Positions 15,406-22,194 of a stretch of 34,527 nucleotides of DNA are shown here, one piece after another. The stretch is from Verrucomicrobiota bacterium. Its GTDB lineage: Bacteria; Verrucomicrobiota; Verrucomicrobiia; Palsa-1439. The position numbers were made by a program, and so were the translations under genes. Below the pieces are notes generated by a model that was not told the DNA's origin, did no database searches, and worked only from the letters and a program-made list of their open reading frames with translations. The stretch is from positions 1 to 34,527 of the forward strand of contig PLZV01000020.1 in assembly GCA_003152315.1 (NCBI GenBank). The letters run 5' to 3'. The number at the start of each line of letters is the position of its first letter. The stretch's first letter is position 1.

Positions 15406-17241
15406 TTAAACAACTACTTCAGCGGATTGTTGGGACTGCGCGGCGCGCTTGCGCTGCGTGGCGTTCAGGATTCTCTTGCGGAGGCGGAGATTCTTCGGCG
15501 TGGCTTCGACGTATTCGTCGGTGGCGATATATTCCAAAGCGCGTTCGAGGCTCATCTTCAGCGCGGGTTCCAATTGGATACCTTTGCCGTCGCCCTGACT
15601 GCGCATGTTGGTGAGGTGCTTGGTCTTGGTCGGGTTGACGGGCATATCCTCAGCACGTGGATTCTCGCCGACGATCATGCCGGCATAAACCTCTTCCTGC
15701 GGTCCGACGAAGAGACGACCACGCTCCTGGATATTGTTGAGCGCCCAAGCCGTGGCGATACCAGTTTCCATCGAAACCAACGTGCCGGTAAGGCGCGTCG
15801 TGATCTCGCCGCTGAAGGATTCGTAACTCTTGAACATATGGCTGATCACGCCGCGGCCATTGGTAAGATTGACCAGGTCCGTCTCCAAGCCGATGAGACC
15901 ACGCGTCGGGATCGTGCATTCGAGACTGACGCCATGCGCATGGTGTTGCATGTTGGTGATCTGCGCCTTGCGGCCGGCCAGGTTTTGCATCACGTCGCCG
16001 AGACATTCGTTGGGCACCTCCGCCCACAACGTCTCGAATGGTTCCAGCGTGCGGCCCGAGGGATCCTTCTTCAGGATCACTTCGGGGCGCGAGACGAGGA
16101 CTTCGTAGCCTTCGCGACGCATTTGCTCGACGAGCACCGCGATCTGCATTTCGCCGCGGGCGCTGACGAGGAAAATGTAGGCCGCCTCGGTGTCCTGGAC
16201 GATCAATGAAATGTTCGTGCGAACCTCTTTGTAGAGACGCTCGCGAATGTGACGGGCGGTGACGAATTTGCCATCCTTGCCCGCCAGCGGACCGTCGTTG
16301 ACGGCAAATTGCATCTGGATCGTGGGCGGATCGAGTTCGGTCCACGGCACGGGCTCGCGCTCTTCGCTGTCGCACAGCGTTTCGCCGATGGCGAGTTCCT
16401 CGAAGCCCGAGATACCGACGATATTGCCCGCCTCCCCGTTGACGATTTCGCCGGACTTGAGGCCGCTAAATTCCCAGACCTTCGTCACGGCGGCGCGTTC
16501 GCGCTTGCCGTCCTTGTGAATGCACACGATCGAGTCGCCGATCTTGACCGTACCGCCGGTGATCTTGCCGATGGCAATACGGCCCACGTAATCACTCCAG
16601 TCGAGATTACTAATGAGCATTTGGAATGGCGCCTTGATGTCGGCCGTCGGCGCGGGGATGTGCTTCAAAATGGTTTCAAACAACGGTGTCATGCCGTTGG
16701 TAATTGGGTCGCCGATCTTCAGCACGGCATAACCATTACGCGCGCTGGCGTAAATGAACGGAGCGTTGAACTGCTCTTCGGTGGCGTTCAATTCCAGCAA
16801 AAGCTCCAGCACCTTGTCGTGCATCTTGTGCGGGTCGGCGTGTTCGCGGTCGATCTTATTGATGACCACGATGACCTTCAGGCCGTGGCTCAGCGCCTTC
16901 TTCAACACGAAACGCGTCTGCGCCTGCGGACCGTCGAACGCGTCCACCAGCAGCAACACGCCGTCCACCATGCCGAGGATGCGTTCCACTTCCCCGCCGA
17001 AATCCGCGTGGCCGGGCGTGTCCACGATATTGATGGTGTGGCCGCCCCAATGAACCGAAGCATTCTTGGCCTTGATGGTGATGCCCTTCTCCTTCTCGAG
17101 GTCCATCGAATCCATCGCGCGCTCTTCCATCGCCTGGTTGGCGCGATACACCCCACCCTCGCGCAACAGCTTGTCCACCAGCGTCGTCTTGCCGTGGTCA
17201 ACGTGCGCAATAATACCAATATTCCGAATGTTGCTGTTCAT
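15406..17241 (-). CDS. typA: Ribosome-associated GTPase TypA/BipA
   Basis: This 611-residue protein has the translational GTPase motifs G1 AHVDHGKTT (about residues 12-20), G2-G3 (GITIKAKNASV, DTPGHADFGGEVER) and G4 NKIDREHAD. The family-specific C-terminal half (RGLIGLETDLVNLTNGRGVISHMF and NMRSQGDGKGIQLEPALKMSLERALEYI) separates it from EF-G and LepA. BipA binds 70S ribosomes and assists large-subunit assembly, mostly at low temperature and stress. The length is normal. The gene lies 114 bases downstream of tRNA-Ala. Confidence 0.97.
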   Translation of the reverse strand: MNSNIRNIGIIAHVDHGKTTLVDKLLREGGVYRANQAMEERAMDSMDLEKEKGITIKAKNASVHWGGHTINIVDTPGHADFGGEVERILGMVDGVLLLVDAFDGPQAQTRFVLKKALSHGLKVIVVINKIDREHADPHKMHDKVLELLLELNATEEQFNAPFIYASARNGYAVLKIGDPITNGMTPLFETILKHIPAPTADIKAPFQMLISNLDWSDYVGRIAIGKITGGTVKIGDSIVCIHKDGKRERAAVTKVWEFSGLKSGEIVNGEAGNIVGISGFEELAIGETLCDSEEREPVPWTELDPPTIQMQFAVNDGPLAGKDGKFVTARHIRERLYKEVRTNISLIVQDTEAAYIFLVSARGEMQIAVLVEQMRREGYEVLVSRPEVILKKDPSGRTLEPFETLWAEVPNECLGDVMQNLAGRKAQITNMQHHAHGVSLECTIPTRGLIGLETDLVNLTNGRGVISHMFKSYESFSGEITTRLTGTLVSMETGIATAWALNNIQERGRLFVGPQEEVYAGMIVGENPRAEDMPVNPTKTKHLTNMRSQGDGKGIQLEPALKMSLERALEYIATDEYVEATPKNLRLRKRILNATQRKRAAQSQQSAEVVV

Positions 17242-17352
17242 GTCTTTTCTGTCCGAGGAGAGCGGTACGTCTCCGAAGGTGCGTCAATGTAGTGGAAATG
17301 GGAAAAAATGCAAGGCATTTGCAGAACTGCCCGCAAGCACCAAAAAGTGGGT

Positions 17353-17428
17353 TGGTGGAGACGACGGGAGTTGAACCCGTGGCCTCCGCAATGCCATTGC
17401 GGCGCTCTACCAACTGAGCTACGTCCCC
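17353..17428 (-). tRNA. tRNA-Ala (anticodon GGC)
   Basis: The minus strand folds into a full cloverleaf. The acceptor stem is GGGGACG with CGTCTCC and includes the G3:U70 wobble that identifies alanine tRNAs. The D arm contains AGCTCAGTTGGTAGAGC. The anticodon stem CCGCA/TGCGG encloses ATGGCAT, so the anticodon is GGC. The T arm is GGGTTCAACTCCC-like, discriminator A is at 17356 and CCA is encoded at 17355-17353. It reads Ala GCC codons. It could share a transcript with typA. Confidence 0.96.
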
Positions 17429-17530
17429 AACCCGTTCCTGACAGCTTAGCGTGTGGATGCTAACGCCCGCATCCGCGATTGTCAAATGAACCGTGTGCAT
17501 GCAACCACCCCTCTCGTCCGCCGTCGTTCT

Positions 17531-17555
17531 GTAGCCACGCCGCTCTGTCGGCGTG
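17531..17555 (-). repeat. REP palindrome, copy 6 (distant)
   Basis: 25 bp with the same stem variant as copy 5 (CACGCCG, ACAGAG, CGGCGTG, GCTAC on the minus strand). It lies about 15 kb from the RAYT gene, showing that the family is dispersed along this chromosome. Confidence 0.8.
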
Positions 17556-17658
17556 CTCCTGTTATGCTCCGGTCCATCAAAGTGTCCAATTTGTTCCTGT
17601 CGTCCACGTTTCCGTCACGTAGCCCCACACAACCCCTCGAAATGGATTCGGCTTTCCC

Positions 17659-18045
17659 AAACGAACCCGATTCAGATTCTCGCGCCCATTTACGCAACGA
17701 TTTGCCTGCAAACACGTTACCAGCCTATTTGCCAACATTACAATCGGGTTCGTTTCGCAGAAACGCATGTTTTCACGCTCCCCCGAGCTGCGCACAGCAG
17801 CGAGTCGCTCCGTAGCCTTGGCGAAGGCGGATGCCTTGACCCCAACCCCCAATCCAAAGCGGAGCGCAGCATTGGCTGCGCGAGACGCCGCGATGCAGTT
17901 TTCGCGGCAATCGCCAATCCAAAATATTCTCCCATTCATTTCCCCGACTATACCCATTCCCCAACACGCTGTCCAGCAAATTTATTGAATAACGATATCC
18001 CGTCGATTGTCGCATCTGGTTGTGTAGATACCCCGCTTGCTGTTG
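17659..18045 (-). repeat. Compound promoter-hairpin repeat, copy C
   Basis: Read on the minus strand, this copy has a promoter box (TGGACA at 17975-17970, 17 bases, TATAGT at 17952-17947). About 180 bases later a purine tract (GGGGGAG) precedes an ORF starting at 17768 with MRFCETNPIVMLANR. A perfect 14-bp inverted repeat has arms at 17742-17755 and 17659-17672 with a 69-base loop. The 104-bp segment 17942-18045 is repeated at 20236-20339 with about 13 differences. The longer minus-strand ORF through the loop is not convincing as a gene beyond the repeated start. The remainder of 17429-18136 shows only REP copy 6. Confidence 0.72.
17947..17975 (-). promoter_or_regulatory. Sigma70-like promoter in repeat copy C
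   Basis: TGGACA, a 17-base spacer and TATAGT on the minus strand, matching copies B and D in boxes and spacing. Transcription would run away from the glycosyltransferase gene and through the FCET ORF and hairpin toward the tRNA. Confidence 0.5.
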
Positions 18046-18136
18046 TCCCCGCGGGCGCTGACCGCGGTCCCCCGTCAGCCGCCTCGCGGACCAATTCGGT
18101 TTGCCAACGCGCCCCGGCATGAGTCATGGGCTCTAA

Positions 18137-20140
18137 CTATTCTTGTGAAGAACGCGCCGACGATGAGACAGGGCGCGGGTGCTTTTCATCGAATCTTCGC
18201 AGCAATTCCAGGGTGACGGTGTTGCGCGGATCCTGCTTGAGAGACGATAGGTAGGCATCGCGGGCTGCCATAATATCTCCACTTTGTTCCAACGTCTGCG
18301 CCAGGATCCCATAGCTGATGGCGGGTCTAATGCCAAGCTGGATGTTGTGCCGACATTGGGTTTGGGTTTCCTGGGTCATCCCCAATTCATGATAAAGAAT
18401 CGCGAGGTTCACGTTACTCTCCGGATCATGGGGGTCGGCCTGGGATATCTCGCGACAGAGACGGAGGGCTTCGGTTTTCTGGCCGATGTTGAGATAACAG
18501 GTCATGAGCAGTTTCTTTACGTCCAGTAGCTCCGGCTCTTGTTGGAGAGCGCTCCGAAGACAGGTGATCGCGGCTTGATAGTCGCCCTGTCGGGCAAGGC
18601 CGGCTCCTTGGTTGGCATAGGTTTTTGCGCTGTTCAAAGCGTCTGGATAGGCGACGAATTGACCGTTCTTGCGGCAATCGAAAACCATATAGCCGGGGAA
18701 CGCTGCTTCACGAACCGGGGAAAAGTGGGTGCAGGCATACCGGTAAAGCACAGCGGCGTACACGGTGGGATCATCCAAAAACACCAGATACTTGATCTTG
18801 GTGGCGGGGTCACGGAGAAGTTCAAAGGCGGAGGTGGCACTGTGGTAGCGAATCCCCATCTGTTTCAGTGAAATCACCAATGGGTCCGTGTAGCTCAGAC
18901 CCGTCACGAGCAGTCCCTCGTCGGCAGCCAGGTGGTTCGCGACCCAGATTGGAATGGCTCGGGAGGGCCACCCGGGGGGACGATCAAGAACAGCGCTGGT
19001 ACGGCCGGCCCACGAAGAGCCGTTGTAGTATGGCTGAGGTACTCCAAACAGCGTTAAGACAATGTTGATGGCAAGCACGACCACAAGAATCAGCGTTCGC
19101 AGAAAGGAACCGGTGAAGAAAGCGATCGATAATCCAAGGAACGGCCACAGAGTGGGGATGAGGAATGTCAGCTCACGGACGTTGTTTCGAAAGTATGGCG
19201 CCAGAAACACCAACCACAAACTCGCCAGGCACAACGGAAGCAATAAGGGGGGCAATTCACGACGTCTTCTTACCGCGATCCAGATACCCACTCCCACCAA
19301 AAGCGCCACACCGGCATAATAGCGCCAAATTAAAACGATTTGAAACAAGCTCCGGTGCAGATTGAACCCGAATCCCGCCCGTATTTTCTCTTCCTGGAAA
19401 AAATTGAGAGTACTACTGTTCCACTTGGCGGCGATGATCATGGCGGTGACGGGTAAGAGCGCCAGAAACAGCGAGAGATACCCCCACCGGCGATTTCGTT
19501 TGTCAGCGATGACAAACGGGATCGCGAGCAAGATGAAAAACCACAGGCAGAGTGCCGTCAGTTTGGTCAAAACGGCCAAGGCCATCGTGACACCAAGAAG
19601 GATGAAATTTGACGCTCGCGCCCCGGGTCTTGAGAGATGAATCAGTTGTATGAGCGCACAGATGAGAAAGAAAACCGCAATAACGTCCGGCATGGCCTTC
19701 GTACTGAGGTAGACATGGAGCGGAAACACGGCCAGCAACCCGGCGGCCCAGAGGGCGCTGCGGTGACAATGAGTATACTGTCGCACCAACACCGCCATCG
19801 CTACAATCGAGAGCGCGCCGAACAGCACCGGCCAGATTTTCATCCCCAGTTCATTCATCCCCAGGAGATGGATGGAGGGAATGCAGAGCAACGCATAGAA
19901 GCAGTCGGGTCGCGCATGCGTCAGGGAGTCGGTAACGACCAAGGAACTTGGGTGATACGCGTAGATCAGAAAGTGACTTTCGTCGTTGTCCATGATCCAT
20001 CCCGTGATCCGGTAGCCACGTAGCGCCAAACCCAGAAGGACAATCGCCATCAGCGACCAGAAATACCATGCCGGGGCTCGTTTCTTTTCGGCAACAATGT
20101 CTGTCATGCCGGTCGAGGTTTTAGGCAGCGAGGGAGTCAT
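18137..20140 (-). CDS. GT39/ArnT-type membrane glycosyltransferase with C-terminal TPR repeats
   Basis: This 667-residue protein has about 11-12 hydrophobic membrane segments (residues about 20-400) and a first outer loop carrying the acidic motif MDNDESHFLI. The Asp-Glu pair is the hallmark of polyprenyl-phosphate-sugar dependent GT-C enzymes (PMT/ArnT). A soluble domain follows (about 400-500), and the last 160 residues form TPR-like helical pairs (ANQGAGLARQGDYQAAITCLRSAL; VNLAILYHELGMTQET; YGILAQTLEQSGDIMAARDAY). The acceptor may be lipid, protein or glycan. The gene lies between two direct 104-bp repeats, and the upstream one supplies a good promoter with a leader of about 95 bases. A second ATG (residue 12) is a possible start. 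Confidence 0.85.
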   Translation of the reverse strand: MTPSLPKTSTGMTDIVAEKKRAPAWYFWSLMAIVLLGLALRGYRITGWIMDNDESHFLIYAYHPSSLVVTDSLTHARPDCFYALLCIPSIHLLGMNELGMKIWPVLFGALSIVAMAVLVRQYTHCHRSALWAAGLLAVFPLHVYLSTKAMPDVIAVFFLICALIQLIHLSRPGARASNFILLGVTMALAVLTKLTALCLWFFILLAIPFVIADKRNRRWGYLSLFLALLPVTAMIIAAKWNSSTLNFFQEEKIRAGFGFNLHRSLFQIVLIWRYYAGVALLVGVGIWIAVRRRRELPPLLLPLCLASLWLVFLAPYFRNNVRELTFLIPTLWPFLGLSIAFFTGSFLRTLILVVVLAINIVLTLFGVPQPYYNGSSWAGRTSAVLDRPPGWPSRAIPIWVANHLAADEGLLVTGLSYTDPLVISLKQMGIRYHSATSAFELLRDPATKIKYLVFLDDPTVYAAVLYRYACTHFSPVREAAFPGYMVFDCRKNGQFVAYPDALNSAKTYANQGAGLARQGDYQAAITCLRSALQQEPELLDVKKLLMTCYLNIGQKTEALRLCREISQADPHDPESNVNLAILYHELGMTQETQTQCRHNIQLGIRPAISYGILAQTLEQSGDIMAARDAYLSSLKQDPRNTVTLELLRRFDEKHPRPVSSSARSSQE

Positions 20141-20235
20141 GGGTCAGTTTGAATATAACGGATCGTTTCAGTGATGGGAATTCTGTTGTATTCTCAAATG
20201 AAGCGTCCGCAAGCGACCGCCCCCTCTCCCTACTG

Positions 20236-20339
20236 CCCCGACTATACCCATCCCCCAACACGCTGTCCAGTAAATTTATCGAGCACCGATAGCCAGTCGA
20301 TTGTCGCATCTGGTTGTGCAGACACCCCGTTTGCCGCTG
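20236..20339 (-). repeat. Promoter-bearing repeat, copy D
   Basis: A 104-bp segment that matches 17942-18045 with about 13 substitutions and no gaps in the promoter core. A shorter match lies at 4948-5003 on the opposite strand. Unlike copies A-C, no FCET ORF or inverted repeat follows. Instead, the coding sequence at 20140 begins about 95 bases downstream. Confidence 0.8.
20241..20269 (-). promoter_or_regulatory. Promoter of the GT39-TPR gene
   Basis: TGGACA (20269-20264), 17 bases, TATAGT (20246-20241) on the minus strand. The predicted start is near 20234, giving an untranslated leader of about 94 bases before the ATG at 20140. The box lies inside repeat copy D. Confidence 0.6.
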
Positions 20340-20476
20340 CAGCTGTGCATTTACCGGTACCCGCCTTGTCCGCCGTAGCGGCCTCGCGTAGGAGGAAAGC
20401 AGGTTCCTTTTCAGAATCGTGTTTCCGCGATTCACGCCTTGCCCTCCGATCGTAGGGCGCAATGCCTGTCGTGTAG

Positions 20477-20525
20477 GTATCCCGCCGTTTCTTTGCGTCA
20501 TATGCCGTGCCGCGCGGCGGGATAC
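20477..20525. repeat. Stem-loop in the 20340-20649 gap
   Basis: A perfect 11-bp inverted repeat (GTATCCCGCCG at 20477-20487, CGGCGGGATAC at 20515-20525) with a 27-base loop. No T-run follows on either strand, so it is not a standard terminator. I see no gene in 20340-20649. Confidence 0.6.
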
Positions 20526-20649
20526 ACGCGGCGGACGGGGCCCCGCCCCACAATCCGGAGGAGAGTAGTAGTATCAAGATGCACCCTTCCAACCCGGTCC
20601 CGTTACTTCCCGCTTTCATTTCGTTTCGGTTGTGCTAGCCTTTCGGATC

Positions 20650-21537
20650 ATGAATTCAAAAGCACGCTACGCTTCTCTGTTGTTTGTTTTCGGGTGGGTT
20701 TCCGCGACCGGGCTCTTTGCCCAGGCACCCAAAGTCGATTTTCCCGCGGCCAGCCCCACTGCTACCCTTAAACAACACATCGGTCTCACCGACATCGAGA
20801 TCACCTATTCCCGACCCAGCGTCAAGGGACGCGTGATCTACGGCGGCATCGTCCCTTACGGCGAGGTGTGGCGCACCGGCGCAAACGCCTCCACGAAAAT
20901 CTCCTTTTCAACCCCCGTGAAGCTCAATGGCAACGCAATTCCCGCAGGCAAGTACGCCCTCTTCACCATCCCGGGCGAGGCGGAATGGACCATCATCATC
21001 TCGAAGAACACAAACGGTTTCGGTGCCTTCGGCTACAAACCAGACGAGGATCTGGTGCGCTTCAAAGTCACTCCCGTGACCCTTGCGGATACCAGCGTCG
21101 AGACGTTCGCCATCGAGTTCAATCACATCCGCGACGAGACCGCCCTTCTCGAACTGGTTTGGGAGAAGACCGTCGTCCCCATCAAGCTGGAGGTCGACGT
21201 GGTCAGTAAGGTCGTCCCGCAAATCGACGCCGCCATGGCCTCGAAGGACAAGCAACAGCCGCAATTCTATTTCCAGGCCGCGACGTTCTACTTCAATCAC
21301 GATCTGGACCTGAAGAAGGCACTCGCCTGGCTGGATACCGGCCTCGCCGACAAGCCCCGGATCGCTTACGAACTGCTCAATCTAAAGGCCAAGATTCTCG
21401 CCAAACAAGGTGACAAAGATGGCGCAATTGCCGCCGCCAAGGAGTCCAGCGAGTTGGCGATCAAAGCCGAAGGTCCTTCCAGTTCGTTCGTGAGAATGAA
21501 TCAGGATCTGATCTCCAGCCTCCAAACAAAACCATAA
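20650..21537 (+). CDS. DUF2911 protein with C-terminal helical repeat region, exported
   Basis: This 295-residue protein begins with a signal peptide (about residues 1-25, ending GLFAQ). The DUF2911 domain spans about residues 35-185: IEITYSRPSVKGRVIYGGIVPYGEVWRTGANASTKISFS, IPAGKYALFTIPGEAEWTIIISKN. A TPR-like helical extension follows (about 195-290; FYFQAATFYFNHDLDLKKALAWLDTGLA). The family is common in Bacteroidetes and PVC bacteria and has no established biochemical role. The ATG at 20650 is preferred over a GTG 18 bases earlier because the signal peptide begins there. Confidence 0.85.
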   Translation: MNSKARYASLLFVFGWVSATGLFAQAPKVDFPAASPTATLKQHIGLTDIEITYSRPSVKGRVIYGGIVPYGEVWRTGANASTKISFSTPVKLNGNAIPAGKYALFTIPGEAEWTIIISKNTNGFGAFGYKPDEDLVRFKVTPVTLADTSVETFAIEFNHIRDETALLELVWEKTVVPIKLEVDVVSKVVPQIDAAMASKDKQQPQFYFQAATFYFNHDLDLKKALAWLDTGLADKPRIAYELLNLKAKILAKQGDKDGAIAAAKESSELAIKAEGPSSSFVRMNQDLISSLQTKP

Positions 21538-21567
21538 TCCAAGTCCACCCAACCCATGGGAGACCGC

Positions 21568-22137
21568 ATGAACCAATTCAAGTCCGCGCTCGTTATCGCC
21601 GCAGTTATCCTCAGCGCCTCGCCGCTCATGGCCCAACAAAAACGCGTCAGTCCCCATGAGACAATCAGCACGGTCATCGATGGCAATCGGGTCACAATTG
21701 TCTATGGGCGTCCTTACACCAAGGATCCCAAGACAGGCGAAAACCGCAAAATCTGGGGCGGACTGGTGCCTTACGGCAAGATCTGGCGCACCGGGTCTGA
21801 CGAAGCCACGCTCCTCATCACCCAAAAGCCAATCGCCTTCGGCGCGACGACCATCCCAGCGGGCGCGTTCACCCTCTGGACTCTCCCGAATGAAGACGGC
21901 ACGGCCAAACTGGCCATCAACAAACAGACCGGCCAATGGGGCGCCAGCCGCGGTGATCTGAAAGAGATATATGATGAGTCCCTGGATGTGGCGCGCATCG
22001 ACCTGAAAAAGGACGCCCTCGACAAGCCAGCCGATCAATTCACGATGGCGATTGAGAAGAATCCGTCCGGCGGGGGTCTACTAAAGTTGATGTGGGAAAG
22101 CACGCAGTTCTCGGTGCCGTTCACGGTCAAGAAATAG
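21568..22137 (+). CDS. DUF2911 protein, second paralogue, exported
   Basis: This 189-residue protein has a signal peptide (ending PLMAQ) and the same domain core as its neighbour: TIVYGRPYTKDPKTGENRKIWGGLVPYGKIWRTGSDEATLLIT, IPAGAFTLWTLPNEDG, and a final LMWESTQFSVPF strand. It lacks the TPR-like extension. GGGAG at 21558-21562 selects the ATG at 21568 over one at 21556. It lies 30 bases downstream of the first paralogue, presumably on one transcript. The pair is a diverged tandem duplication. Confidence 0.85.
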   Translation: MNQFKSALVIAAVILSASPLMAQQKRVSPHETISTVIDGNRVTIVYGRPYTKDPKTGENRKIWGGLVPYGKIWRTGSDEATLLITQKPIAFGATTIPAGAFTLWTLPNEDGTAKLAINKQTGQWGASRGDLKEIYDESLDVARIDLKKDALDKPADQFTMAIEKNPSGGGLLKLMWESTQFSVPFTVKK

Positions 22138-22194
22138 CCGGTGGATTGTTTCCTGGGCCGGCATTGGGGATTTTTCGGACGACCAGTATCGCGC

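Noticed and set aside
16249-17292. 347-residue open frame antisense to typA
   Set aside because: The typA frame is unambiguous over its full length. The antisense product has no recognisable motif.
17577-17768. Protein-coding gene extending from the MRFCETNP start in repeat copy C
   Set aside because: The frame runs through the hairpin loop and second arm into flanking sequence, and its tail has no counterpart in copies A or B. Only the start region is shared.
20477-20525. Terminator
   Set aside because: The stem is strong, but there is no T-run on either strand and no gene ends nearby.
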